DNA of 64,000 nucleotides from Melampsora larici-populina 98AG31 (taxonomy: Eukaryota; Basidiomycota; Pucciniomycetes; Pucciniales; Melampsoraceae): positions 1,193,632 through 1,257,631 of the forward strand of contig NW_006768780.1 in assembly GCF_000204055.1 (NCBI RefSeq). The letters are read 5' to 3'. Positions 1 to 12,674 of the stretch are shown here, piece after piece. The notes below the pieces were generated by a model. It made no database searches. It was not told the DNA's origin and saw only the letters and a list, made by a program, of their open reading frames with translations. The translations under genes and the position numbers were made by a program. Every line of letters begins with the position of its first letter. Position 1 is the stretch's first letter.

Positions 1-25
1 GAGTTGGAATGCAGTGGGTACGATA

Positions 26-187
26 AGGGGTTCTCAAAGTAGGCCCGGTTTGTAAAAACCCGGTTGACCCAGTTGACTTTTTGGCTGTGATCTGTCAAAA
101 AATGTCAACTCGATACACAAGGTTACTGCCAAAAAGCAACCGGGTCAACTGGGTTTTCTTGAAACCGGGCCAACTTTGAGAACCCCT
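26..187. mobile_element. 162-bp foldback MITE
   Basis: The first about 60 bases (starting AGGGGTTCTCAAAGT) are nearly the reverse complement of the last about 60 (ending ACTTTGAGAACCCCT), leaving a loop of about 40 bases. ATA stands immediately outside both ends (23-25 and 188-190), so a 2-3 bp target duplication (TA or ATA) is likely. There is no coding capacity. The superfamily is unresolved: TA would suggest Tc1/mariner and a 3-bp duplication PIF/Harbinger. Confidence 0.75.
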
Positions 188-887
188 ATAGCATGTGAAG
201 ATAAGTTATGAGAATAAATGTGCCAATTCAACTGTTGGGGCATGCCCACATTGTCTCTAGTAAATGAAATGCATTGAAAATAAAATCAAAAAGCAATGTG
301 CAATAAAACAAGATAAATAATAGAGTGAATTACAGCAGATTACAAAGAGCAAGCTAATGTATCATTACGATACTTTCTTCATTGTATATCTTAGAGCAAA
401 AGGACTCTACATCAATGTGATACTTAACAGGTCAGACTGTTGACGCAGAAAATTGTAACACATTTTTTGTAAGACATCAATTTTTCAATGATGATGTGAC
501 TCAAAGACTTCAAAAAAATACAAAAGTACAACTTTTGATGAATATACCCCATGATCTACGAATTATCAATAATTTTCAAGAGTTTTCATGAGGAAAAATA
601 AAAATAAAACATATTTCACCTACAAGACTCTTTCTAGTAAAAGAACATTTTAAAACTTTCAATCAAATTTCCCACTTCTCTCTCTCTCTCTCTTCCAATC
701 ATTCATTCATTCAATCATTAATCTTAGAAAAAAGAATTCCCAAGAACTTTGCCAAAAGTTACAAAACTGAATTATATAAAATCTAACATGCCCAACAAAA
801 TATATATATATATAACTCCAAAATTAAGTAACAGAAATACAAACAACAACTACAACAAACGATTATCCATCAAGATCTTCTATGACA
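188..887. other. AT-rich non-coding, 3' flank of ADA3
   Basis: No exon-like reading frame was seen. A short CT microsatellite lies at about 677-692 and a TA run at about 800-813. It presumably holds the 3' UTR and polyadenylation region of the minus-strand ADA3 gene. Confidence 0.5.
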
Positions 888-3800
888 TCATTCATCATAT
901 ATACTTTTCTCTGGCATTCGATTTCCAATTCCTTCCATCAAGCTTCCAATACCCATGATAAACGCATTCCGATTCTCAATCGCCACCTTCACTCCTGTTG
1001 CACTACTACTACTACTACTACCACTACCATTACCACTACCATTATCTTTCTTTTTCAATCGTTTGGTCCATGCCAATTCAATCACTCGGTCTAATCCATC
1101 TTTCAAAGTTTCATATTCTTGGTACGCCATCCTCATTTTAACAATCTCAGTTAATCTGTTCTTTCGATTTTCATTAATTTCAATTTGTTTTTTCAATGTT
1201 TTTTGTGTAAGTCTTAGTGAAATTGATATCTCGTCATCTTCTCTTTTACTCCAATCAACCTGTTTGATCATACAAACAAATCCAAGTCAATTCAGGAAAT
1301 TAAGATAAAGAATATCATCTGAAAAATGCGTACCTCTTCATCATCTTCAAGTAAACCAACATATCTCAACTCCTTCAACATCTTGGCTTCAACATCCATC
1401 GGATCCATCTCCTTGAACGCCTCGATAACCTTTTCATTCACATTCCCTTCATTCATCTTCACATCCGTATCACCACCGGTTCCTTTCACTTCTTCACTGT
1501 TGAGAGGTTGAGTTTGAGAAGAGTTAGTATGTTTCAATTTCTTCAAAGCTTGTAATGATCCCAACAATCTTTCGGTCAATGGTCCACTCTCAAGACTTTC
1601 ATTTCCAAAACATCCATCATGAATCTCTTCTCTTTTGATCCTTTCCAACTTTTTTCCTCCTCTTCCTCCAACCTCTTCATCTTCCTTCATTGGCATGGGT
1701 GTACCTAAATCTTCACTTTTCCATACTTCACTATAATGAGTTCCTAAACAAGGTACATCATATACGCATTGATCGTCTTCTTTATTTGAAAGAAACGCTA
1801 AATCGTCTTCTCCATAACTTCTTAGATAATGTTCATGAACCCAATTTTGAAATTGACTGATCGGGACTTGTGCACCTGTCACTTTTGTCTTTGAGAAATC
1901 AGTATTGACTTCTCCTTGACTCTTTGGGTATGGTGGTAAGCTTGGAAATGGGATCGGGCTTGGAACAAAACACTTATTAGGAATCCTGAAATCATCCGTA
2001 TACTGTTGTGATGGTTGTTCTGTTGTAGGAGTATTACAACGCGAAGTGGTTAAAGATTGATGCAAAGGTTTTGGATAAATCGATGTGGAGGCGGTAGGAG
2101 TCAGTATCGAGAAAGAAGCGGGGGTTGTCGAGCTTATTGGATTAGGCTATCTCTCTCACAACGATCCATAGTAAGTGTTAGGAAACTCTGCAAGACAAGG
2201 CACCGCAAAAATTGATATGGTACTCACAAAACATCTACTTGGACTTGTACCAAATCTCAATCGTCGTTTCTTTGGCTTGGAGGGTGGTGGTAGCTCTAAA
2301 GTGTCTTTCTCTTTGACCTTCAAAGAGGGTGAAGGTATACAATTGGCAGAAGGCGAACGAGAAAGCGTTGGCTGAACCGTTTCAGCCATACTGGGCACCG
2401 CCATTTGAGGCACTTCAGGAGGTTTGGCCAATGCCAATGGGACCGACTCATCCGATGATGCGGTCTGAGAGACTTCATTTGTTGCTTGAACAATCGGAGA
2501 TTGGGCCGAGTCATTTTCGGGGACTTCAGTAGTAGTGTGGAGAGCTGGAAGAGGTGGTGGAATGGCCATATCAGGATTTGATGAAGATGACGGGGGTGGA
2601 AGGCTGGGTTGGATAGATGGTGACGGTGATAGTGAGATTCGAGGTGGTGTGGGTATCTCAGGAGAGCCTGCTGAACCGACATAATCAACCAAGGCGCCTG
2701 CGGATGGGTGACCCAATGTCTGTGTCGGAGGAGGGGGTAGATCAAGTTGTGGTGAATTGGTTGGAATGGTTGTGAGTGAAACTGATGGTGATATAGAGAC
2801 GACGAGGTTGGGAATAGGCATTGGTAAAGGTGGTGGGGCGCCTGATGGTAGTGGTGGACATCCTGTAGTTGGAAGCGGGGGCGGAGCTGAAGGTGGTAAA
2901 GGCGGTGGTGGAAGAGCGGGCAAGGGGGGTTCGGGAGATTCAGTATGAGCGACGGTTCCAATGAGAGATGTTTGGCTGAGGGATGTTGTCGAATCCAACT
3001 TTCGTATTTTAAGATTGGTTCGTCGAAGCGGCACTTCGGCTGTTGATTTAAAGTCAAATAAACATGGAGACTTGATACATGAGCATTGAAACGCGGAATA
3101 GCTTACGTGAATCTCTTTCAGAAGTCATTTCGCCACGATCTGAAGCACTGAGGACAGATTCCGATCCATTTCGTTTACGTTTTTTCTTGGATGCAGTTGA
3201 TCTGAGTAGGATGGAAGATGAGAGAACATATGAGTGATAAATGAGATGAAGTATAGTTGAAGAGCGATGCTAAACTTTGACGAACTTCTTTCGTTTTGAA
3301 GCTAGCTTGAGTGTATCGGGTGATGAGCTGGGTTCGGAGGCTAAGAGTGTGGGAGTATGGACTGAAAGAGATCGAGTAAGTTAGCAAGGCAGATGGTCTG
3401 AAGCACAATGATCGAATGCAGTACATTGAGCATCACCAACGCTATCTTCGCGCTTGACTCGGATTATTTGAGCTGCGAATCGGATTGAGGATTGACATTG
3501 ATACGGAACGTCAGTGATACGATCGATACTGAATGTTACTTCATAAGAATACGAGGTCTTACGAGAGATGAATGTTGGAGCAGGCTGATGATCGGTGTGA
3601 ATTGGGGGTTTTGGGATTGATTGAGGATGAGATTGAAGTGTTGCAGATGTTTCAGGAGATATTGAAGAAGGCTGCAGGAGGTGGTCTGTTTCTATTTCTG
3701 TTTGGGTTTTTCTTTCAGATTGTTGTTTTATGAGATTAAGTTTTCTAGTATCGACAGCCACTTTTCTTTCTTCAAGTACCTTGTAAAGTGATCTGAGTTG

Positions 3801-3959
3801 GTGAAGTTGTGGGATCTCGTTAAGGTTAAATGAAGTGAGATGTGATGATAGACTTGTTGTTGTTGACCATGGTGTGTTTGTTGCTGCAGATGTTGTTGAT
3901 AGTGGTACTTGTTGATTTTGATTTGATGAAGTAGCGGTTGAAGTTGAGTAGTTAGACAT
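888..3959 (-). CDS. ADA3: ADA3/NGG1, subunit of the SAGA/ADA histone acetyltransferase module
   Basis: Ada3 links Gcn5 and Ada2 in the nuclear HAT module. The start ATG at 3959 opens a Ser/Thr-rich N-terminus, followed by a short segment (IPQLHQLRSLYKVLEERK) matching the Ada3 N-terminal helix. Exon 1 is 3563-3959 and exon 2 begins at 3472, both with clean splice sites. Next come a Lys/Arg-rich basic stretch and a long low-complexity Pro-rich region (about 2300-2940). The conserved C-terminal domain follows: FSKTKVTGAQVPISQFQ and EDDLAFL, then ELRYVGLLEDDEE, a 74-nt intron (1260-1333), and WSKREDDEIS with AYQEYETLKDGLD up to the TGA at 888. This order is diagnostic for the family. The middle exon borders between 3430 and 2060 are approximate. 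It stands alone, with the protease gene upstream on the same strand. Confidence 0.9.
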
Positions 3960-4858
3960 CGTCTTCTTAAATGATTCTCGTTAATCTTTTCTTGAATGCT
4001 GATGAAGGTTCTAGTCAAGTTCGCGAATAGTTTCAATTATGTTCTATTAGATATCTTCTTCATCTTTGAGATCCTAACCTTGATAAACCGTCTTTCTCTC
4101 TGAATGCTGAGGCTGAGGCTGAGGCTGAATGGTCTTGAACGTCATGGTGATTGGAATTTGGCATCAATTGCTGATTGCTGCTGGTGACTGTCGGGGACCG
4201 ATGTTTTATCAAATCTCATCATTGGCAGACCCCGAGCTGTCAGTCGGACCGGGTATCAACATAACAGACATCATGACAGCCGAATCTCAAGGTTTTTAAA
4301 AATCTCAATGAACCATCTTGATCAGTAAAATGGGTGAAGAACTTTTTCCTCTTGGTCGCACAGTGTTCAAACTTAGAATACTATAAGCAAACGTCCGTCC
4401 AATTTCACGAGTTTTCCATGACTCATACCTGGGACACATGACTTTGCAAGAATTGTTGATGTTTTTGGTGCTAAAGGCGCGCCTCTACCAAATGTGTGAT
4501 GAATTGATGTCAGGCTTTATGAAACCTGCTGTACAACTTTACAATTGCTAGGATCTTTGTAGTGTAGGAAGATATTTCTGAAATTTCTTTAGCTCTTTAA
4601 GACGCATTTGTTTAGCAAGTACAAATTTGCCAAAATATCATATATGGCTAGCACGTTATTTACTGGTCTTATTTCCAGAATCATAACCTAGACACAAGTT
4701 TTTCTACATTACGCTGGAACACAATGAGGGAAAAAACATGACAAACTTGATGTGTAAAATTTAAAAGGTGATCCGAAATAAAGATAAAAAAGAGCGTTTT
4801 TGTTTGGTTCTCGCCCAGTAGACTTGGGTACAAGTTATGAAAGAAAAAAAAAGAATGA
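3960..4858. other. Intergenic, ADA3 promoter and protease 3' flank
   Basis: No convincing coding exon was found. It contains a short GAGGCT tandem (about 4105-4123), AT-rich sequence and scattered A/T runs. It should hold the ADA3 promoter, but no TATA box or operator can be assigned. Confidence 0.4.
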
Positions 4859-7800
4859 CTAATCTTGGATGGTGATGGTATTGGAAAGCCAGGTCTCGTA
4901 ATCGTGCTCATTGGTTGAGTCACCAGCCAAGCGTAAAGCCCTTCAATCAGACGTACACACAGACAACATCAATTTTTTTTCAACTTTTTTGTTGTTTGAA
5001 AAGTCTTGAATATTCCGAATGACTCACCTTATCAGAATTTTATACTTCCCTGCTGGGACCATTTTGTGTGGAAGATTGGAACCGACATACAGTGTCCCAT
5101 TCCAAGGCTTTGAATAAGTATCCTCAGCGCTGCTCTCGCCAGGAAAAACAAGATCAGTGAGAAGGTAAGAGAATAAGGGATGTACGAAGTATCCAAAACT
5201 TACCGTGAGCGAGGATACCTTGCCATGTGGCCGTGTCCGATCTCACCCATTATATTGAGTCCTTCGCAAGATTTCATTGGGAAGTTACCTTTGAGTGTGA
5301 CGCAGTCTGCCTTACTTGTCGAGTCTTTTTCATGAGCATCTTGGGAAATTGCATCTCGCTTCCGTTTTGCCTGCTGAAGACTCGCTCCAGATGAAGAGCT
5401 TGGAGATTCCAGCGAAACAGCGTAGAATCTTAATGAACGAGTAGCGACTGAAAAGGATTGAAATGAGAGTTTTCTAGAGGATTTAGCTCAGAAGTGCCCC
5501 GTTATGAAAAACAGCTAACTTACAATTCAATCGGTGGTCAGTGTGTACTTTCTCGTGCAATGTCCGATTCCAGATAAGCCCGCCATCTTTGTCTGTGTGG
5601 GCAACTGTATCTTTGTGGTGGTCGAGGTTTAAGAAAGGCAAGTTATATGTACCATTGTCGTCTGTGGATGGCCCTTGGTCGATAACTGTCGGCAGAAATC
5701 CAATGAGAATTAATCGTCCGGATGATTAGCACAAACAGACAGCTTACTGATTTGGTCTTTCAAGGACCCCACACTACCGTAGTAGGGGATAGTATGCTCT
5801 TCACATTCTCTGTTGGTTGACTACAATTTGATCAAACATAAGCAACACGTTCAGAAATGGACCAAAATAGCGGTGCGTACGAGTTTAATGAAGCCAGAAT
5901 AAACCGCGAGTAATTTTGGGTCGACATGAGGAGGTTCAAAGACTACAGTAACGGTCTTTGATTCGTGAGGTAATATCGAGATTTTCTGGCTAGGGAATGT
6001 AACTTTTGCCGCTTGTTTGTCTTGGTGAGGGCTTTTGTCGGGACGAGAAAAAGACGAGTTCACAGAAAAAGTGTAGACAGTGGCAGCGGGAATATGAGAA
6101 AGGCTGTATTCGAGAGGTATAGAGCCTTCATTGAGAACATCGAACGTATGGGTAGCCTTGAAGTTGCTTGTATCGTTCAATGTAAGCGATGATATGGAAA
6201 CCGAGCTGTTTGCAAATGCTGCACAATAAGCATTCACTAAACCACCTCCTTGTTGCACGACCGCTGAATGTGTATTAAAAAGTTATTAACTTCAGATCTC
6301 ATTTTGAATGGTGAGATAACTTACTATGCAATGTGGTAGCATCGATAGCATCGCGTACTGGCTTCGCCGTAGTTGTCAGCCTGGCGCGCATAGACAGCCC
6401 ACGCACGCCTTTTCCTCTGACGCTCATGACCAAAGCAGCAATACCTGCAAGCTGGAGCGGTGATGGAAGATGGTGAGCATTAATTCAAATATCTGAGAAC
6501 GTATTGATACCGACCTGAGGCGCTGCCATGGATGTACCACTCATGTAATCCTAGTAAAGTGTATGTGATCAATTTCCGCGCCAAGTTTATGATTTGTTGA
6601 ATGCTCACATAAGATCCTATGCTAGTGGGAAAGGTGGCTGATACGAATTTTCAATGTTAGGATAGGGCTACGTGAGGATGATGACGGAGAAACGATCACT
6701 AACATAAGACATCGCCTCCGATTGCTGCTATAGTAGGTTGCTGATTCACAAAATCAAAGCTAGGTCCACTGGAGAAAATATATGTTGTCAGAATTAGTAT
6801 ACAGTCTTTTGAATAGCTAAGAGACCTACTGACTATTGCGACCAATCATTTATAAGACCTTGACCTTGGCTTGCACCTGGAAGGGTACCAAATACAACAG
6901 AAGTTTGAGGAAAGTGTACTGTGAATCCTTTGGGATCTTTCGCATGTTGTTCAAATAGATATTCTCCGTCTATTCGGCTCAGTGCTGCCATACGGAAGGA
7001 CTCGGGGTAAGTTGCGACGTTGATGATTTGATCATGGTTCTGCGCGGGTGAAAATATTATCTTGAAAAATGATCAATACCACATTCTGTGAAGATCAAGT
7101 GGACAGAAGCAACTGACCATATAAAATAATATCTTGCTTGCTCCCATTTTGCGGGCATTATTTGCCTGCGTGTCGAACCAACATGATCTGCGGATAACCA
7201 GACAAGATAAATAACACATGTCTCTCTTCAGCTGAAAGTCATACTAGTCCAGTGAAATCATGACAAACCCGACTCTGATGAGTACTACGAAGTCCGTGAG
7301 ATTTGGGGTCGAAGAAGGAAGTGGATCGCATGCATCGTTTGTAACATTGGTCGAATTGGCCGTTGCATAGATTGGATAATTCCCTGAGAATTCCGACAAT
7401 GAACGCGGTGCATAATAGTTCATCTTGCGTCCTGTAGAGGTCTCCAGGTATTCTGAGGCGGCTCCAGATGACTCGACTGTTGCAACCGAAATTGCAGCTC
7501 GGGCCGATGCAGGTCCTTGGGCGTAAAAAAGGCCCTCCTATCACACAAGAAGTGAAGGTGAGAATAGGAAGAAAAATCCGGGAAAAAAGAACGTACATCA
7601 CCCGAATTTCCTGCTGAAAAGATGATTGTAGCGCCTTTCTTCTCGACAAGGTTATTCACAGTGTCCAACCATGGGGATCCTTCAGACCATCCCTCGATGC
7701 CACCAAGAGAGGCAGAAATGATGTCCGCTGATAGGAATCAAATTACGTTTACAAATGTGCGTTGGAGAAAACATTGGGTAAGCTCCTGGTTCGAAACACT

Positions 7801-9035
7801 TACCTCCATCGTTATGAGCTCGTAAGAGCGCAGCCATGATGACATCTTCTTGGGTCCCCTTGGTTTCGTTGCACGAAAAGACTGCTCATGAAAAGATGAT
7901 GTAAGGTGAGTAAGATCACGCGCGGAACCTGAGACGTCAAAAACTTACCTCCTGAAATTTGAGTAGAAGAGATTTCGACCCAGAAAATGTGAGATTCGTG
8001 CAGACATCACGGTTCCACAATAATGGAAACTCACGATAGGCCCCCAGCGTAGCGTTGGGTGCAGCTCCATTAAACCCCCCACCGATATTGTTTGCTCCAA
8101 TGATACCCGCAACGTGTGTTGCATGATCCTAAGCATTGGAAACACAGTTAGCATCGTCTGTCGAAAAAAATAGATTCAAGCAACTGACCGCACAAGTATT
8201 GCATGGATTTGCATCAGGCTGTGGCTCGTTGGCTCCGGTGTAGTCATCCCCTACCAAGTCATATCCAAATCCGATCTTGAAGCCCGGTCCGAACCCTCCT
8301 CCAAGGGCGGGATGAGCACAGTCTACCCCAGTATCCAGAAACTGGGCGAGATGTATCAATAAGTTTGTCAGTAATAATTCTTGGAACTTGTCTGAGACCT
8401 CATAGATGCAGCGGATGTAGGATATAACATTCTCACAGCAATTTTGATCCCGTGTCCATAGATCCCCAACTGGTGTAGTTGGGTGACGTTCGTTTGTAGG
8501 TGAGGTGGGTAATCCGGGAGTGTCCCTGGTAAGAATGGTCTGGCGGCTTCTCGCTTTACCAGAACCGGTGCATCGATTTTCATCACAGGGCTGATGCGCT
8601 GTTTTGAAATAAATGAAAAGAAATCAGCAATCATGGAATGCTATAGACCCGACAGAAAGCGTTGGACATACTCGAACATGAGAGGATGCCTCCAGTCTTT
8701 GCAGGTCCTCTGGCTTGTGAAGTTCGATCGAGACTCCAAAATAGACATCCGGTACAAAAGTTAGATCTTGCAGAACTCTGTGAGCGATACCCTCTTCGTT
8801 CAAATGGTTTTCGAAAGCTTGGAGTGACGGCTTATGATTGTATTGACATGAGTGTTAGTTCTGCGTCCATGAGAGTAGGGTGTCGGTTGATGCTTTTGTA
8901 CTCAACTGATTCTTCAGGATTTATGGACAGGATGAACCGAGAAGGAGATTCGATCGCCGAATCCAGCGTAGTTGACCCATAGAGCGGTAATAGTAGTGAC
9001 AGTATGGAGATCAAATATAAATGAGTCGCTCTCAT
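4859..9035 (-). CDS. Secreted subtilisin-like serine protease (S8), multi-exon
   Basis: Endopeptidase predicted to enter the secretory pathway. The start at 9035 encodes a signal peptide (MRATHLYLISILSLLLPLYG), followed by an inhibitor-type propeptide. Catalytic Asp is in DTGVDCAHPALGG (about 8300-8340), His in DHATHVAGI (about 8105-8128) and Ser in SGTSMAAPQ (about 6514-6548). The oxyanion-region motif FSAGNSGD lies at about 7597-7620. A PA-like insert (DTQANNARKMGASK, about 7130-7190) sits between His and Ser, and a fibronectin-like C-terminal part (LNEGSIPLEYSLSH) follows. The gene ends LSNTITIQD at 4859. Exons read directly: 8907-9035, 8672-8830, 8437-8598, 8189-8341, 8035-8128, 7949-7951 (a 3-nt microexon, inferred), 7804-7881 and 7597-7727; later ones are approximate. 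All three catalytic residues are present, so it is probably active. Cell-wall association or secretion to the host interface is inference. Confidence 0.88.
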
Positions 9036-11085
9036 GATACTGATGAGCCGTGATGTTATAAGGATAGTGAGGTATCAAGTTTTCCAAGAACTGGGTGAGT
9101 ATTGTAAGCGTCAAACCAGGTAAGCATGGGGAAAATGTTCATTACACGAGATCACCAAGCCTTTATAGTTTGATGATTAATAAGATGCTGGGCCTGAGAT
9201 GAATGCGGAGCCATGAATGCCGACTGGGTATATCGTTCCGCGGAACGGCTCCATCGGAAGCCATTTGACTTGCGCTCCCCGCTGGCTGCTGGCCTTTGTA
9301 TAGACGAAGCTGGTTGATATTGACAAATGAATCGCAGCCACCAATTCACAAAGGTGATTTGTGCTCATTTGTGGATATTGAAATTTGAATTGCAGATCAC
9401 AACAGGACGCCATTACGGCACACAAATAGGACAATCACTGACTTCATGACTTGACTTGCTTTCAAGACTGTGCTTGGTGGCGAGACGCTTGCTGACCAGT
9501 GACCAGGTCGGGGGCTCACTGGCTAATCACTTTGTCAAAAGTCAATCCACCTTGGGATGAACGCACCTATACCATAGGCTGCTGACTGCTCAGAGTCCAA
9601 GCAATGGCCTTGTCGTGAGGGCTACGGCACCATCGCTCGACGCTCTGACCGATTCGTGTCAAACGGAGACCAAGTCCGAGCACCTACAACATATGTAGCA
9701 ACTGGCAAATCACACCATAAAATTTCTGCCCACACAAAACACGAATCATGTGGGCACCTTCCTGCTCTGATATCAGGTCTCGCGGAAAAACAAAATCGCC
9801 TTGTTCATAGAATCGGCACCGGTGGCATCAATATTAAAGGGGACCCTTTCGAGGGGCGCTGGACTGCTTCTGAATTGAGGAATTTGGCATTGGATGACGC
9901 CGCAATACGGACGTATCTCCGTCCATATCAGGTCTTTGGGAGCAGAACTGCAGGTGTACTGAGGATTTTTCTGAGCATCTTCTGAGACCCGCCCGGAGGC
10001 TGATCCTCTCGTTATGTTACGGACTTGCAAGTTGCTGACGCTTTCCAAAAGCTGTCTCTTTTGTCAAATTTCCGCTCTTTTCCTCTCCTTCTGCCATCAT
10101 ACGGATGTACTTTTCAAGCTTTACCTCAGGAACATCAAAATCCCTTCCGCCACTTTGGAGAAAACCTTCATCCGCGAACTTTGTCGAGACCTGGGTACAC
10201 AAGCAATAAGGGCTTGTCAAATCTGAACATGTGTCCGTACTGTGGGCAGAGTCTATCAGAGAATGATTCACATCCCTCAAGCTCCTCTTGCGCACATATC
10301 GGAGCCATTACGAGGTTTCCTTATTATCCAACTTGCCGTCTTATTCCTTTCGGAATGATGACAACGCCAGGATCAAAAGGTCCACATACAAAATGGGCTT
10401 CGTCACCCTCTTGTCCCGTTGATGCTGCTTCTGTGTGCGAGCCTCAAGTGTCTACCTCATTTATATGCTCTTCTCAAAGTACATCCAATTGAGAGTATTG
10501 CAATTTGATGTACGGGTAAAGAGTTGTAGTGCGTTTTTGAAGCTTTGGAGTTCGGAAGACAGACTTTTTACTTGGACATCGTTTTGACTATCATATCATT
10601 CTCATAGGAACATAGAAAATTCAACACCTCAATAGAATGAGAATGGTTTTCTGAATTATCTTTCTGTAGCAATGCTACATGTCTCAGTCAGCTTGACTTC
10701 TTTTGATATCAACGACCAAGCTCACTCATGATGTACAATCTTTCGATAATTAACATAGTGTCTCATAGAGTTAGTCTGATAGAATGATACTCATAACCTT
10801 GCAAGCTTCTGCTCACGAGTTGTGACTAGAATTACTCTCCTTGATAGCCATGAGTAAGTGATTCACACGCAATAGCAATGACAATATACAAAAGTTGCGT
10901 ATGGACAAGATAGATAGATATATTCATCCCGATTTCAAGAGTAGCAGAATCACACAGATGGTCGGAGTATTGCAAACGTTCTTCGGCTATTTGATGGCTT
11001 CTGGTATGGTAATAACTCAGTCGAGTGGACAAGAAGGTGGTGAAGATGTGATATTAACGTGAAGCCGTGCATATTATGACTTGTA
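9036..11085. other. Long intergenic region with two unassigned open frames
   Basis: It lies between the protease start and the SFM1 stop. Two plus-strand open stretches (9656-9985, 109 codons; 10025-10492, 155 codons) occur near each other, the second with a CPYCGQS pair of cysteines. Antisense frames over the same bases look equally plausible, so neither is called as a gene. No recognised domain, RNA gene or repeat was found. The part next to 9035 should contain the protease promoter. Confidence 0.35.
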
Positions 11086-11947
11086 TTAGAACTCGAACGC
11101 TCGATCCATGTCCTTATGGATGAGCTCCTTCATCCCTTGAGGCATGATCGGTGACCCACTTTCATCAGCCAGGTAACGAAATGGCATTTCCACTGATTCT
11201 CGTGGTCCGAAGTTCAGGGTCGGCCGGTCGGTCCATGGTAAGTTTTCTAATTCGATTCCATCTTCGACGATCCGTTTAGAAACGGCTACAGCAGTGTCGG
11301 TGGTCATTTGAATGGGTCCTAAGTGTCGACTTGGAAATCCGAATTTGCGTAGCTGAGCTGTTCGATCACGAGGGGGATCGTCACCCAGTATACCTCCAAA
11401 TAAAAACCATCGGAATCGTTTGGCATCAGCGGGCTCCAGGACGGTCTCGGCCCGAGGATCCAGTAGACAAACTTCGCTCAGGCTGATTCTCTCGGCAGAC
11501 ATAAGCTCAAGCACGGGTAGCATAGTGCAAATGCACCGATCGGGTTGAGCCAGGTCAGCTGTTGGAGTCGAAGATACGGCCCGTAGCGAGCGAGCTACTG
11601 GGGTTTCAGTGCGCTGGTTCAAGAGATCGATGAGGCCATCTGTTCCCGCTGACGATAAATTGGCAAAGATGACCCGTGATGGTGTTGATGATCCGATAGG
11701 CTTGGTCGTTGTCAAATCAACAGGGCTAGCCGTGATAGCTGGCTTGGATATTTTCTTTCCTTCAACGCCAATCTGTTGTAAAATGTGATGGTACTCCAAT
11801 ACGACCCATTCCGGTAACGGTTTCTCATGAACTTGTTCATCCGCTTCCATGTGTTCTATAGAAAGACCCAAGAAGAAAATTAATGTTTGAGCCGATAATT
11901 CGGAACAGATCAATATGCTGCCTACCAATGACATATGTCTTGCCCAT
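11086..11947 (-). CDS. SFM1: SPOUT-family protein arginine methyltransferase SFM1
   Basis: Sfm1 in yeast uses S-adenosylmethionine to methylate an arginine of ribosomal protein S3. Exon 1 is 11926-11947 (MGKTYVI plus one base), the intron is 11856-11925 (GTAGGC...CTATAG), and exon 2 is 11855-11086; together they encode 263 residues. The first ATG is confirmed because splicing restores MGKTYVIEHME, the family N-terminus. Other family marks are LPEWVVLEY, VCLLDPRAE, the hallmark FGGILGDDPPRDRT near residue 175, RHLGPIQMTTDTAV and the C-terminal EMPFRYLADE. Compared with yeast it has a Ser/Thr-rich insert of about 60 residues after residue 40. It is the only SPOUT-type gene seen here. Confidence 0.93.
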
Positions 11948-12674
11948 TTTCACAACGGTTTTGTGGGATTGGAGAGAGTTCGACTTGAGGTGAGAAAGCT
12001 TGAAGAGAGCTATTACAACGCGGAGAGGAAATATCGACCAAGTTTTTCAAAAAATTCTTGATACCATTTCGGCCCCGGCGTGCCCGAGGACAAATACTCG
12101 GAGAACGGGCTCGGCGGTCCAGAAAACCTTCGTCCGGATACCACGTGCAAAGATGGCCGTGCCGTGTTGATGGTGTTTTCATGCAGTGCAGCCAATGCAC
12201 ATTGAAAAAAGTATGCTTTGAAGGATCACCACAATTGACTGAGAATTTCAAGGCTAAAACCATAAAAAAACCATAAAAATAGTGATATGCAAGGCTACTC
12301 AAAGTCATGAAAGACAATTGCCTTTCGTCGCCTGGGCTCAATGTTTGACAGATTTCTCAAAATCTCTACACAATTTTGTTAACCAATCCAGAAATAAAAT
12401 TTCAAGCAATAAAATTTACAAAAGATACAAAAGATACAAAACAAATCACATAATAAACTTTCAAAAGATCAACCGAGTATTTTTTCACAAGTTGAAGTAG
12501 TTTTGGTGATCAAGTTTGGTTAAAAGATTTCAAAAAGATAAAGGTTTAGGTAAATAGATGAACGTAGTATGATACAAAGGACGAAGTGATCCTACATATG
12601 TAGTGTGAAACCTCCAGCTTGAAATCTATGACAGTATGTATACAAGATCTTCAGGTATACATAATCTGAAAGAA
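11948..12674. other. Intergenic, SFM1 promoter side
   Basis: No exon was recognised. The minus-strand open frame of 139 codons over 11922-12341 overlaps the SFM1 start and is low quality. Direct AAAGATACA repeats occur at about 12420-12438. The part near 12640 is the 3' flank of the dioxygenase gene. Confidence 0.4.

Noticed and set aside
888..1308. Plus-strand frames over the ADA3 C-terminus with Thr/Leu runs
   Set aside because: They are antisense shadows of a trinucleotide-repeat Ser/Gly stretch in ADA3.
2320..3057. 245-codon minus-strand frame rich in His/Pro/Leu
   Set aside because: Alternate phase of the ADA3 proline-rich exon. The other phase gives the basic and proline-rich residues and joins the conserved domains.
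8662..8982. 106-codon plus-strand frame
   Set aside because: Antisense to the subtilase signal-peptide and propeptide exons, whose splice sites and motifs are convincing.
9656..10492. Two open frames with a CPYCG motif, considered as a zinc-binding protein
   Set aside because: Antisense frames look equally protein-like, the second cysteine pair is not placed as in a known zinc ribbon, and no splice model emerged.
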